Shown here: one piece after another, positions 36,361 to 45,170 of the stretch
How the letters are laid out: every line of letters begins with the position of its first letter
How positions within the stretch are numbered: the stretch's first letter is position 1
From: Rhodanobacter sp. Soil772
Lineage (GTDB): Bacteria > Pseudomonadota > Gammaproteobacteria > Xanthomonadales > Rhodanobacteraceae
Assembly: GCF_001428385.1 (NCBI RefSeq)
Contig: NZ_LMSK01000002.1
Coordinates: 526,704 to 590,703, forward strand
Reading direction: 5' to 3'
DNA length: 64,000 bases
Made by a program: the position numbers and the translations under genes
The notes under the pieces: generated by a model
The model's input: only the letters and a program-made list of their open reading frames with translations
The model's database searches: none
Told to the model about the DNA's origin: nothing

Positions 36361-37554
36361 TCAGGCAGCTGCGACGCTGTAGCCCTTGAGCCGCTGTGCG
36401 AATTCCTGCAGCGAACGGATGCCGCTCTCTTCGGCTTCGTGGATCCACTGCTGCAGACCCTTCAGCGCCTGCTCGGCACCGCGCTGCTCCATCAGGGCGG
36501 CGAGGCGGTTGCGGAAATCGCACACGGTCTTCAGGGTCGGGCGCTTGGCCAGCACCGCCTGCATGCGCTCGCGGCCTTCGCTGTCCAGCCAGCGGCCACC
36601 GTCGGCCATGGCCAGACGGATGCGCCGCGGCATCGACTTGAGACTCTCGCCGGCATGCTGCGCCTCGTCGCCGAGGGTCGGCACGATCACGCCGCGGTAG
36701 TAGTCGGTCATCGCCTGGAAGCGGTGGGTGAGCACGGCTTTCAGCGTCTCGGCATCGGGCAGGCGCACGTTCGGGCGCACGTCCAGCGACGGCGCCACGC
36801 GCAGCACCTTGGCCAAACCGACGGCGCGCAGACCGCAGATCGCCGCCCAGCCGATGTCGAATTCCCACTTGCGCAGCGCGAACTTGGCCGAGCTGGGGAA
36901 CGCGTGATGATTGTTGTGCAGCTCCTCACCGCCGATCCAGAAGCCCCACGGGATCAGGTTGCGCGCGGTATCGGCGCTCTCGAAGTTGCGGTAGCCGGCC
37001 CAGTGGCCGATGCCGTTGACGAAACCGGCGGCCCAGAACGGGATCCACACCATCTGCACCGCCCACAACGCGGCACCGATCACGCCGAACAGCGCGATGC
37101 TGATGAACAGCATCAGGGTCGGGCCCCAATACGGGTGCGCGCCATAAACCTTGTGCTCGACCCAGTCGTCCGGCGTGCCGCGGCCGTACTGTTCCATGTC
37201 CTGCTTCGACTCGCAGGCGTCGCGGTACAGCGAGACGCCGTCCCAGAACACCTTCTTGATGCCGTAGATCATCGGGCTGTGCGGATCTTCCTCGGTCTCG
37301 ACCTTGGCGTGGTGCTTGCGATGCACCGCCACCCACTCGCGGGTGACCATGCCGGTGGTCAGCCAGCCCCAGAAGCGGAAGAAGTGCGCCAGCACCGGGT
37401 GGAAATCCACGCCGCGATGGGTCTGGCTGCGATGCAGGTACAGCGTCACCGTGAAGATGGTGAGCTGAGTCACGACCAGCATGTAGATCGCGATCTGGCC
37501 CCAGCTTGCGCCGGTGAGACCATCGTTCAGAAAATTGAGCACTGCATCGAGCAT
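36361..37554 (-). CDS. Acyl-CoA / acyl-lipid fatty-acid desaturase
   Basis: 397-residue integral-membrane di-iron desaturase that introduces a cis double bond (probably delta-9) into fatty acyl chains. The three histidine boxes are LYLHRSQTHRG, VAVHRKHHAKVE and ELHNNHHAFPSSAKF. Hydrophobic segments lie at about 22-42, 145-185 and around the boxes. The C-terminal 130 residues are a helical soluble extension (DFRNRLAALMEQRGAEQAL) typical of the proteobacterial subgroup. A GTG at 37563 is an alternative start. The gene is monocistronic, with its own promoter and terminator, and probably adjusts membrane fluidity. Confidence 0.93.
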   Translation of the reverse strand: MLDAVLNFLNDGLTGASWGQIAIYMLVVTQLTIFTVTLYLHRSQTHRGVDFHPVLAHFFRFWGWLTTGMVTREWVAVHRKHHAKVETEEDPHSPMIYGIKKVFWDGVSLYRDACESKQDMEQYGRGTPDDWVEHKVYGAHPYWGPTLMLFISIALFGVIGAALWAVQMVWIPFWAAGFVNGIGHWAGYRNFESADTARNLIPWGFWIGGEELHNNHHAFPSSAKFALRKWEFDIGWAAICGLRAVGLAKVLRVAPSLDVRPNVRLPDAETLKAVLTHRFQAMTDYYRGVIVPTLGDEAQHAGESLKSMPRRIRLAMADGGRWLDSEGRERMQAVLAKRPTLKTVCDFRNRLAALMEQRGAEQALKGLQQWIHEAEESGIRSLQEFAQRLKGYSVAAA

Positions 37555-37627
37555 GGAAAGCACCGGGTAAGGGACAAGTCAGTGTAAATCAGGGGTTTCC
37601 GTACCCGCCAGCATGGTGTGACCACGA

Positions 37628-37636
37628 ATAATAGCA
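37628..37636 (-). promoter_or_regulatory. Extended -10 promoter of the desaturase gene
   Basis: On the minus strand TGC-TATTAT forms an extended -10 element 74 bases before the desaturase start. A TTGACC lies 20 bases further upstream, too far for a standard -35, so the extended -10 probably carries recognition. Confidence 0.45.
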
Positions 37637-37727
37637 GTCCGTCAAGAGCAGGAGGTCAAGCCGACGTTATCCGCGGACGTGACATCAACCAGTTGTTTAA
37701 CCATGGGGGCACCGTGACAATCACGCA

Positions 37728-38492
37728 ATGACCTCGCCCCCCCCCGCATCACCCAAGACCGTCCTGCAGTTGGACCGCGTCAGCCGCCGCCGTGCCAGTC
37801 GCGCCGCGGTACAGGATCTGAGCCTGAGCCTGCAAAGCGGCCAGGTGATGGGCCTGCTGGGCGTGAACGGCGCCGGCAAGTCGACCACCTTGTCGATGAT
37901 CGCCGGCGCGCTGCGCCCCGACAGCGGCGGCATCGAGCTGAACGGCGAGGATTTCCTGGAACACCCGGAACTGGCCCGCACGCAGATCGGCTGGCTGCCG
38001 GAACGCGCGCCGGTGTGGGCCGAGCTCAGCGTCGACGAGCATCTCGACGCGCATGGCCGCCTGCGTGGGCTGAACGGCGCGGCGTTGCGCCAGGCGCGCA
38101 CTGCCATCATCGAACGGCTGGAACTGCAGCCGCTGGCCCGGCGCCTGGCCGGCGTGCTGTCGCAGGGCCAGCGCCAGCGGCTGGGCCTGGCCTGCGCGCT
38201 GCTGCATCGCCCCGCCCTGCTGGTGCTGGACGAGCCGGCCAACGCGCTCGACCCGGTACAGGTCGCCGCGCTGCGCGCGTTGATCCGCGAGCAGGCCGCC
38301 AGCGGCACCGCGGTGATCCTGTCCACTCACCTGCTCGCCGAGGTCACCGCGGTCTGCGATCGCGTGGCGATCCTGCACGAAGGCATCCTGCGTCACGACG
38401 GCGCGGTGCTCGCCGACGACCATGCCGCGCTGGAGAAAACCTTTTTCGGGATCGCGATGAACGGCAACACCGAATCGGCGCGCGCCGCATGA
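37728..38492 (+). CDS. ABC transporter ATP-binding protein, GldA-like
   Basis: 254-residue ATPase: Walker A GVNGAGKSTT, Q-loop QIGWLPERAPVW, signature LSQGQRQRLGLA, Walker B LLVLDEPANALDP, H-loop LSTHLL. It starts a four-gene run in which each start overlaps or nearly touches the previous stop: ATPase, permease, a Gld/Ift-type auxiliary protein and a DUF4340-like protein. In Bacteroidetes the homologous GldA-GldF-GldG set is linked to gliding; in proteobacteria these loci lack that role and the substrate is unknown. Confidence 0.9.
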   Translation: MTSPPPASPKTVLQLDRVSRRRASRAAVQDLSLSLQSGQVMGLLGVNGAGKSTTLSMIAGALRPDSGGIELNGEDFLEHPELARTQIGWLPERAPVWAELSVDEHLDAHGRLRGLNGAALRQARTAIIERLELQPLARRLAGVLSQGQRQRLGLACALLHRPALLVLDEPANALDPVQVAALRALIREQAASGTAVILSTHLLAEVTAVCDRVAILHEGILRHDGAVLADDHAALEKTFFGIAMNGNTESARAA

Positions 38493-39259
38493 GCCGCGCT
38501 TTCGTGAACACCGTCGCCGTGGCGCGACTGGAATGGCGCCGGCTGCTGGTGCGTCCGCTGGCCTGGGTGCTGGCGGCGCTGACCCTGGCCTGGCTGGCAT
38601 GGAATTTCACCCTGCTGCTGGGCGGTTTCCTGGCCGGGCAGATCCAGCGCGCCGCGTTGCCGGACGGGCCCGGCTTCACCGACCTGGTCGGCGTGCCCTT
38701 GCTGGGCCAGCTCGCCCAGCTGGCGTTCCTGGTGGTGCCGCTGCTGTGCATGTCGGTGATCGCCGGCGAACGCCGCAACGGCACCCTGCCGCTGCTGTTC
38801 GCCGCCGGCGTGCCGGCCTCGCGCATCGTGTTGGGCAAGTACCTGGCCGTGCTGGGCTGGCTGCTGCTGTGGTTGCTGCTGACCCTGGCGATGCCGCTGG
38901 CGCTGACGCATGCCACCCATGTCGATTGGGGCAAGCTGGCCGCCGCCACGTTGGGCCTGGCACTGATGCTGGCCGCGCTGGCCGCGATCGGCGTGGCCTG
39001 TTCGAGCTTCGCCTCGCACCCGGCGCTCGCCGCCGCCGCCGCGCTGGTGATCGCGCTGGCACTGTGGAGCGTGAACCTGGGCGCGCAGATGGCCGGCATC
39101 AACGGCGGCGCGATCAACTGGCTGGCGATGAGCACGCACCTGCAACCGCTGCTGCGCGGACTGGTATCGACCGCCGACATCGTGTGGTTCGCGTTGCTGA
39201 TCGTGCTGGCGCTGGCCTTGGCCACGCGCCGACTGGCGGCCGACAAGGAGCGCAACTGA
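38489..39259 (+). CDS. ABC-2 type permease, GldF-like
   Basis: 256 residues with six predicted transmembrane segments (about 22-48, 68-88, 108-130, 143-165, 172-190, 225-248), and the SVIAGERRNGTLPLLFAAGV motif between TM2 and TM3 typical of ABC-2 permeases. The ATG overlaps the ATPase stop codon (ATGA). It is the membrane partner of the upstream ATPase. Confidence 0.88.
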   Translation: MSRAFVNTVAVARLEWRRLLVRPLAWVLAALTLAWLAWNFTLLLGGFLAGQIQRAALPDGPGFTDLVGVPLLGQLAQLAFLVVPLLCMSVIAGERRNGTLPLLFAAGVPASRIVLGKYLAVLGWLLLWLLLTLAMPLALTHATHVDWGKLAAATLGLALMLAALAAIGVACSSFASHPALAAAAALVIALALWSVNLGAQMAGINGGAINWLAMSTHLQPLLRGLVSTADIVWFALLIVLALALATRRLAADKERN

Positions 39260-40614
39260 TGAGCGCGCTGTTCAGACGTCTGGACGGCTGGTTGTTCGCG
39301 CTGCTGCTGGTACTGGCGGCGGCGGCGATCGGCTACCTCAGCACGCGCTACGCGCACCAGGCCGACTGGACCGCGAACGGCCGCACCAGCCTGTCGGCGG
39401 AAAGCCGCGCGGTGCTGGCCAGGTTCGACGGCCCGGTGGAAATCGTCAGCTACGCGAACCCGCAGGGCGACCTGCGCCAGACCGTGGCCGGTTTCCTGCA
39501 GCGCTACCAGGCGGTGAAGAGCGACCTCACGCTGCGCTTCGTCGATCCGCAACTGGACCCGGCGAAGATGCGCGAGCTGGGCATCACCGTCGACGGCGCG
39601 CTGATCCTGCACTACAAGGATCGCGAGCAACGCCTGGACGAGTTGTCCGAACGCAGCCTCACCAATGCGCTGGAACGCCTGCTGCGCGGCAGCGACCGCA
39701 TCGTGGCCTTCGTCACCGGCGACGGCGAGCGCCGCGCCGACGGCCAGGCCAACGCCGATCTCGGCACCTTCATGACGCAGCTGGAAGCGCGCGGCATGCG
39801 CGCGGTGCCGCTGAACTTCGCGCAAGTGACGGCGGTGCCCGAGCACACCGACCTGGTGGTGCTGGCCAGCCCCAGCCTGGCGCTGCCGCCGGGCGCGGTG
39901 CAGGCGCTGGTCGGTTACGTGCGCAACGGCGGCAACCTGCTGTGGCTGAGCGAACCGGCGAACGACGACCTCGGCCTCAAGCCGCTGGCCGACGCGCTCG
40001 GCGTGCGCGTGTTGCCCGGCGTGCTGGTCGACGGCTCCGGCAGCGCGCTTGGCCTGCACGATCCGCGCCTGATCGCGCTGGGCGACTACCCGTCGCAGGC
40101 GATCACCCGCGGCTTCACTCTGACCACGCTGTTTCCGCAGGTGTCCGCGTTGGCCAAGGTGGCGCAAGGCGACTGGGCAGTCGCGCCGTTCCTGCGCTCC
40201 GGCGCGCAGAGCTGGACCGAGTTCCAGCCGATCGACAACAACAAGCCCACGGACATCCGCTTCGACGCCGACGCCGGCGAGTTGAAGGGGCCGCTGGACT
40301 TCGGCTTCGCGCTGAGCCGGCTGTCGCCCAGCCCGGACAAGAGCGAGCAGCGCGCGGTGGTGATCGGCGACGGCGACTTCCTGTCCAATACCTTCCTCGG
40401 CAACGGCGGCAACCGCGCGCTGGGCGAGCGCGTGTTCGACTGGCTGCTCGGCGACGACAAGCTGGTCGAGCTGCCGCCGCGCGGTGCGCCGGATCGGCTG
40501 CTGGACATTTCGCAAACCGAGTTGAACGCGCTGAGCTTCGGCTTCCTGGTCGCACTGCCGGTGCTGCTGCTGCTGATCGGCGGCCTGATCGCATGGCGCC
40601 GGCGGCGCCGCTGA
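39259..40614 (+). CDS. GldG-like ABC-type auxiliary protein
   Basis: 451 residues: N-terminal transmembrane helix (about 12-30), a large periplasmic region with an IFT52/GldG-type fold (LSAESRAVLARFDGPVEIVSYA, IVAFVTGDGERRADG, DLVVLASPSLALPPGAVQALVGYVRNGGNLLWLSEP), and a C-terminal transmembrane helix (about 425-446) followed by RRRRR. The ATG overlaps the permease stop (TGATG). The family accompanies GldA/GldF-like transporters and may present substrate or span the periplasm. Confidence 0.85.
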   Translation: MSALFRRLDGWLFALLLVLAAAAIGYLSTRYAHQADWTANGRTSLSAESRAVLARFDGPVEIVSYANPQGDLRQTVAGFLQRYQAVKSDLTLRFVDPQLDPAKMRELGITVDGALILHYKDREQRLDELSERSLTNALERLLRGSDRIVAFVTGDGERRADGQANADLGTFMTQLEARGMRAVPLNFAQVTAVPEHTDLVVLASPSLALPPGAVQALVGYVRNGGNLLWLSEPANDDLGLKPLADALGVRVLPGVLVDGSGSALGLHDPRLIALGDYPSQAITRGFTLTTLFPQVSALAKVAQGDWAVAPFLRSGAQSWTEFQPIDNNKPTDIRFDADAGELKGPLDFGFALSRLSPSPDKSEQRAVVIGDGDFLSNTFLGNGGNRALGERVFDWLLGDDKLVELPPRGAPDRLLDISQTELNALSFGFLVALPVLLLLIGGLIAWRRRRR

Positions 40615-40617
40615 GCG

Positions 40618-41109
40618 ATGAAACGCCGTACCCGCCAACGCCTGCTCCTGCTGCTCGCCGTATTGGCCTTGTCTCTACTGGCCGGTTGGCAATGGCAGCG
40701 TGACGCGCGCCACGAGACCGGCAACCTCACCGCGCTCGACCCGGCCGGCATCAGCCGCATCGCGCTGACCTTGCCCGGCGCGCCGACCCTGCACTACGAA
40801 AAACGCGACGGCCACTGGTGGCGTACCGACGGCACGCCGGTGCGCGCCATCGACGCCCGGCTCAGCGACCTGGCCGATACCGCCGCGGCGCACGTGCTGA
40901 GCTGGCGCCCGGCCAGCGATTTCGAGCCGGCGAAGATCGGGCTGGCGCCGCCGCGGGCGGTGCTGGTGCTGGATGGGCAGGTGCTGGAATTCGGCGAAAG
41001 TTCGGTTACCGGGCCGCAGCATTACGTGCGCGTGGGCCAGCGCATCGCGCTGGTATCGTCGCGCTACGTGCCACGCTCGCCGGCGACGGCGACCACCGAG
41101 CTGCACTGA
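40618..41109 (+). CDS. Short DUF4340-like membrane-anchored protein
   Basis: 163 residues: one N-terminal transmembrane helix (about 8-25, [16 protein letters not shown]) and a beta-rich domain (about 40-155, with [15 protein letters not shown] and [19 protein letters not shown]). The position after a GldG-like gene and the sequence style point to DUF4340, whose members are usually about 300 residues with repeated units. Here only one unit is present, so it is a minimal form. It starts 3 bases after the previous stop and completes the operon; mutM follows after 16 bases. Confidence 0.72.
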   Translation: MKRRTRQRLLLLLAVLALSLLAGWQWQRDARHETGNLTALDPAGISRIALTLPGAPTLHYEKRDGHWWRTDGTPVRAIDARLSDLADTAAAHVLSWRPASDFEPAKIGLAPPRAVLVLDGQVLEFGESSVTGPQHYVRVGQRIALVSSRYVPRSPATATTELH

Positions 41110-41125
41110 GCCGCGGGACAACAAC

Positions 41126-41953
41126 TTGCCTGAACTGCCCGAAGTCGAAACCACCCGCCGCGGCATCGCGCCATATCTGGTCGGCCGCCGCGTCACCGGG
41201 GTGATCCTGCGCCGGCTCGACCTGCGCTGGCCGATCCCGCCGGAGATCAGCGAGCTGCTGCCCGGCCAGCGCATCGACGCGGTGGAGCGTCGCGCGAAGT
41301 ACCTGCTGCTGCGCACCGGAATCGGCAGCGCACTGCTGCACCTGGGCATGTCCGGCGTGCTGCGCGTGTTGCCGCCGGACGCGCCGGTGGGCAAGCACGA
41401 TCATGTCGACATCGCGCTGGAACGCACGCCGGCGCAGGTGCCACGCATCCTGCGCTTCACCGACCCGCGCCGCTTCGGCTGCCTGCTGTGGCAACCGCTG
41501 GGCGAGACGCACGAGCTGCTGGCGAAGCTGGGTCCGGAACCACTGACCGATGCGTTCGACGGCGACCTGCTGTGGCATCTCTCGCGCGGCCGCAGTGCGG
41601 CGGTGAAACTATTTCTGATGGACAACGCGATCGTCGTCGGCGTGGGCAACATCTACGCCAGCGAAGCACTGTTCTACGCCGGCATCGACCCGCGCCGCGC
41701 CGCCGGCGCGGTCTCGCGCGCACGTTACGCACGACTCGCCGCCGAAGTGAAACGCATCCTGGCGTGGGCGATCGAACGCGGCGGCACCACCCTGCGCGAC
41801 TTCCTCAATCCGGATGGCGCACCCGGCTACTTCTTCCGCGAACTGATGGTCTACGGCCGCGCGGGCGAACCCTGCCGCGTCTGCGGCACGCCGATCCGGC
41901 AGGTCGTGCTGGGGCAACGCTCGACGTTCTGGTGTCCACACTGCCAACACTGA
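41126..41953 (+). CDS. mutM: Formamidopyrimidine-DNA glycosylase (Fpg)
   Basis: 275-residue glycosylase/AP lyase that removes 8-oxoguanine. After start removal the N-terminal Pro is the nucleophile: [13 protein letters not shown]. The lysine region [11 protein letters not shown] and the C-terminal zinc finger (CRVCGTPI and FWCPHC) are intact. The start is TTG, fixed because the catalytic Pro must follow the first residue. It may be co-transcribed with the ABC operon (16-base gap). Confidence 0.96.
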   Translation: MPELPEVETTRRGIAPYLVGRRVTGVILRRLDLRWPIPPEISELLPGQRIDAVERRAKYLLLRTGIGSALLHLGMSGVLRVLPPDAPVGKHDHVDIALERTPAQVPRILRFTDPRRFGCLLWQPLGETHELLAKLGPEPLTDAFDGDLLWHLSRGRSAAVKLFLMDNAIVVGVGNIYASEALFYAGIDPRRAAGAVSRARYARLAAEVKRILAWAIERGGTTLRDFLNPDGAPGYFFRELMVYGRAGEPCRVCGTPIRQVVLGQRSTFWCPHCQH

Positions 41954-42012
41954 GGTGAGGAGCAAACCCTGTGCGATGCTCTATGGGTGACCTCGAAAAA
42001 CCTTCTACGCAA

Positions 42013-42098
42013 CGTCATTCCAGCGAAAGCTGGAATCCAGTGCCTTTACGTTTCAAAGGCCTTGGAGTCACTGGATCCCAGCTTTCGCTGGGATGACG
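42013..42098. repeat. Composite palindromic repeat (two dRS3-like hairpins)
   Basis: Two short palindromes, ATTCCAGC-GAAA-GCTGGAAT (42017-42036) and ATCCCAGC-TTTC-GCTGGGAT (42075-42094), are arranged as inverted copies bordered by CGTCAT and ATGACG, so the whole 86 bases form an imperfect large palindrome. It lies between mutM and a hypothetical gene on the opposite strand; it looks like a mobile MITE-like or BIME-like intergenic repeat. A single half-element occurs at 35763-35786. Confidence 0.8.
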
Positions 42099-42187
42099 AG
42101 CTTGAAGCAGTGTTATTCGGGTGCCCGATGGGGTCCATCCACCAAAAAATGATCACGCACAAGGCGCGTTCCTGCAAAACCCACCAT

Positions 42188-42958
42188 TCACTCCGGCCAG
42201 CGGAACCCCACGTGGGTGTTGTTGAACTCGGGGTCATCGAGGCTGCCGCCCGGTTGCGCCACCAGGCCGTCGGGCAGGCCGTCGACTTCGAGCGGCTGGC
42301 CGGCGCTGAAGTGCGCGCCCAGCGACAACAGTTCGACCAGCCGCTCGCACAGCACGCCGGCGCGGTCGACATCGCGATCGGGCACGTTGCGCAGGCTGAT
42401 ATCCGGACGGCCGAACTTGCGCATGCCGCGGGTGTGGATCCACGAGCGGTCGGCGGCCTCCTCGCCGCTGCGCAGGATCAGCACGTGATGGCGCGGCGGC
42501 GCACCGTCCTTGACCAGGTAGTGGCGACGCCAGTGTGTAGCGTCGAACAGGGTGAGGATCTGCGGATCGAGAATCGAGGTGCCGCCCACGTCGAGCATGC
42601 CGGCCAGCACGCCGAGCGTGTCGCGCAGGTAGTCGAGGCTGGCGCCGTCCTTGAGCACACCGCGCACCACCAGCACTTCCGGCGCGATACGCGCCTGCTC
42701 GTACGCTTCCGGCGTGTCTTCCCTGACGAGGCCGCCCAGCGCGCCATTCAGCGGGTAACCTTCCCACTGGCGCAGCACCGCGTTCTGGAAGCGCTGGATC
42801 TCGACGCCCGCAGGCAGGCCCGGGCTGCCGTAGCGCGGCGACGGAATCAACAGCTCCGGCTCGAACTTGCCGAACACGTAGAACTGCAGCACGGCCTCTT
42901 CTTCGCCAGGCTGCCAGTACGGTCGCGGCCAGCTGACGGGTGTGGTGGCTTCGCTCAT
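42188..42958 (-). CDS. Conserved hypothetical protein
   Basis: 256 residues, soluble, no signal peptide or membrane segment. Notable features are the Trp-rich N terminus (WPRPYWQPGEEEAVLQFYVFG), the central DVGGTSILDPQILTLFDATHWRR, HHVLILRSG, and a WIHTRGMRKFGRPDISLRNV motif that looks conserved. I do not recognise a named family. The open frame has the high-GC codon pattern of its neighbours and an AGGAAC ribosome-binding site, so it is very likely a real protein. tdk lies 22 bases away on the same strand upstream, suggesting co-transcription. Confidence 0.75.
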   Translation of the reverse strand: MSEATTPVSWPRPYWQPGEEEAVLQFYVFGKFEPELLIPSPRYGSPGLPAGVEIQRFQNAVLRQWEGYPLNGALGGLVREDTPEAYEQARIAPEVLVVRGVLKDGASLDYLRDTLGVLAGMLDVGGTSILDPQILTLFDATHWRRHYLVKDGAPPRHHVLILRSGEEAADRSWIHTRGMRKFGRPDISLRNVPDRDVDRAGVLCERLVELLSLGAHFSAGQPLEVDGLPDGLVAQPGGSLDDPEFNNTHVGFRWPE

Positions 42959-42980
42959 GCAGGTTCCTTGGTGGGTCGGT

Positions 42981-43613
42981 TCATTCGCGCTCGCCCAGCG
43001 GCAGCACGGTCTGCTGCAGCTCGATGCGACCGTTGCCCGCGCTGATCTTCTTGAACTCGGCGCGGCTCACCGAGACATAGCGTTCGTTGCCACCGATCTC
43101 AACCTGCGGGCCGTCGGTGACGGCGCGGCCGTGTTCATCCACGCGCACCACCATGGTGGCCTTGCGCCCGGTGTGGCAGATCGTCTTGATCTCCTCCAGG
43201 TTGTCGGCCCAGGCCAGCAGGTAGCGGCTGCCCTCGAACAGTTCGCCGCGGAAATCGGTGCGCAGGCCGAACGCCAGCACCGGGATGCCAAGCTTGTCGA
43301 CCACGTCGCTGAGTTGCCACACCTGCGCCTTGGTCAGGAACTGCGCCTCGTCGACGAACACGCAGTGCAGCGGGCCGTGCGATGCGATGTCGGCCTCGAC
43401 CAGCGCCAGCAGGTTCTCCTCGCCGCGGAAGCGCCGCGCATGCGCCTTCAGGCCGATCCGCGAGGCCACCACGCCATCGCCGAAGCGGTTGTCCAGCGCC
43501 GGCGTGAGGATCAGCGTGCGCATGCCGCGCTCGTGGTAGTTGTACGCGCTCTGCAGCAGCGTGGTGGTCTTGCCGGCGTTCATCGCCGAGTAATAGAAAT
43601 AGAGTTTGGCCAT
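42981..43613 (-). CDS. tdk: Thymidine kinase, type II
   Basis: 210-residue salvage kinase phosphorylating thymidine. The P-loop is [14 protein letters not shown] (residues 8-20), the catalytic Asp-Glu is in VFVDEAQFL (88-89), and the lasso region [15 protein letters not shown] binds thymidine. The family usually carries a structural zinc held by four residues; here most ligands appear substituted: ICHTGRKA keeps one Cys (146) with Thr148, and the later Cys/His positions read Ser183 and Glu186. The upstream open frame continues to 43730 without a ribosome-binding site; MAKLYFYYS is the family start. Confidence 0.93.
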   Translation of the reverse strand: MAKLYFYYSAMNAGKTTTLLQSAYNYHERGMRTLILTPALDNRFGDGVVASRIGLKAHARRFRGEENLLALVEADIASHGPLHCVFVDEAQFLTKAQVWQLSDVVDKLGIPVLAFGLRTDFRGELFEGSRYLLAWADNLEEIKTICHTGRKATMVVRVDEHGRAVTDGPQVEIGGNERYVSVSRAEFKKISAGNGRIELQQTVLPLGERE

Positions 43614-43701
43614 GGTGGCGCGTTCGGTTGAAGACCGTGCATGGTAGCGCGACAGGCGATTGATGACGGCCTGCCTGAAGATCAAGAGCACCCCACCCCA
43701 G

Positions 43702-43725
43702 CCCTCCCCTGCGAGCAGGGGAGGG
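43702..43725. repeat. CCCTC-type intergenic hairpin repeat
   Basis: Perfect 10-bp stem CCCTCCCCTG / CAGGGGAGGG with loop CGAG, preceded by CACCCCACCCCAG. This is the reverse orientation of the element at 18902-18934. It lies between tdk and the flavoprotein gene. Confidence 0.75.
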
Positions 43726-43733
43726 AGCATGCG

Positions 43734-45065
43734 TCAGGCCTTGTCCAGCGGCGTGTTGCCGCCGGTGAACTGCGCGCGCGCCTGGGCCAGGCGGTACTTG
43801 TGTTCGGCGCGGCTGCGGCGCCAGTCGCGCAGGAAGCAGATCGCGTAGACCAGCTTGAACAGCTGCAATCGCCGCAGCACTTTCGGGGTGTCGAACAGGT
43901 CGCCGGCGAGCATCGAGATCACGCCCTGCTCCAGCTGCCAGGTGTTGCGCGGCTGGCGGAACATCTGCTGCATCACCGGGCCGTTGAAGCGGTAGATGAA
44001 GAACGAGAAACGCGCCATGCCGGCACGCTGGCGTTTCTCCAGTTGGCGCAGCAAGGCCGGCTCGCGTTGCGGTTCACGCAAGGCCTGGTCGACCATCGCG
44101 GCGGCCTGCTCCGCGCCGCTCATCGCCAGGTACACGCCGGAGGAAAACACCGGATCGAGGAAGGCGAACGCATCGCCCACCAGCACCCAGCCCGGCCCGC
44201 CCATGCGGCTTGCGTCGTAGGAGTAGTTGCCGGTGACGCGTACCTCGTTGTCGATCAGTTCGGCGTGCTGCACGCGCGTCCACAACGCCGGGCTCAGCTT
44301 CAGCGTGTCGAGCAGGAACTCCACCGTGCGGCCCTTGCGCTGCTTGAGGTAATCCGGCCGGCACACCGCGCCCACGCTCATCACGCCGTCCGGCAGCGGG
44401 ATCATCCACATCCAGCCGTGCGCGAAGCTGTAGATGCTGATGTTGCCGGCGTCCTCGCCCTCGCGCCGCGCGGCACCGCGGAAGTGGCCGAAGATCGCCG
44501 CGCTCTGGTGCTGCTCGTTGCGCCGGCGCAGCTTGCGCTTCGTCGCCAGCAGCGCATCGCGGCCGCTGGCGTCGACCACGTAGCGCGCCCGGATCGCGTA
44601 GTCGCGGCCGTCGTCGGTCCGCACGTCCAGCCAACTCTCGCGCGGACCGCGCTGCTCGACGCGCAGCACTTCGTGCCCTTCGCGTGCGTCGGCGCCGCAT
44701 TCGCGCGCATGCCCATACAGCATCTTGTCGAAGTCCTGCCGCCACACCTGGTACGCATGCGGTGGGCTCTGCCCGATCGCGCGGGCGAACGCGTAGGTGT
44801 TGTAGCCGCGTGCGTTGTCGGCCTCGAAATCCGCGCCGGGCTTGAACACGCCCAGCGCACGCACCTTGTCCAGCACGCCGAGCCGCTCGAACACCGGCAG
44901 ATTCATCGGCAGCAGCGATTCGCCGATATGGAAGCGCGGGTGGTGCGCCTTCTCCAGCGCGATCACCTTGTAGCCGCGACGCGCCAGCAAGGCTGCCGCG
45001 GTGCTGCCGCCGGGCCCGCCGCCGATCACCGCCACGTCGCACTGCTCGACTTTCTGCTCCGCCAT
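43734..45065 (-). CDS. Flavin-dependent halogenase / monooxygenase-like oxidoreductase
   Basis: 443-residue FAD enzyme. Motifs: Rossmann VAVIGGGPGGSTAA, the RFHIGESLLP motif, GWMWMIPLPDG, which fits the WxWxIP motif of flavin-dependent halogenases, and WVLVGDAFAFLDPVFSSGV for FAD. The set matches the halogenase branch related to PCP-tethered pyrrole halogenases and to the halogenase of xanthomonadin pigment clusters. No other pigment genes flank it, so its substrate is unknown; geranylgeranyl-reductase-like enzymes are an alternative, less supported by the WxWxIP motif. It stands alone and is divergent from rep. Confidence 0.82.
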   Translation of the reverse strand: MAEQKVEQCDVAVIGGGPGGSTAAALLARRGYKVIALEKAHHPRFHIGESLLPMNLPVFERLGVLDKVRALGVFKPGADFEADNARGYNTYAFARAIGQSPPHAYQVWRQDFDKMLYGHARECGADAREGHEVLRVEQRGPRESWLDVRTDDGRDYAIRARYVVDASGRDALLATKRKLRRRNEQHQSAAIFGHFRGAARREGEDAGNISIYSFAHGWMWMIPLPDGVMSVGAVCRPDYLKQRKGRTVEFLLDTLKLSPALWTRVQHAELIDNEVRVTGNYSYDASRMGGPGWVLVGDAFAFLDPVFSSGVYLAMSGAEQAAAMVDQALREPQREPALLRQLEKRQRAGMARFSFFIYRFNGPVMQQMFRQPRNTWQLEQGVISMLAGDLFDTPKVLRRLQLFKLVYAICFLRDWRRSRAEHKYRLAQARAQFTGGNTPLDKA

Positions 45066-45170
45066 GCCGTTCTCCGCTGACTGCCGTGCGGCCGATTATG
45101 GCCGAAGCGGACCGGGGCGCCAGTGGTGCTCTGTTACCATCGAACACCGCCTCGTCCTGTCTCCCGATCC

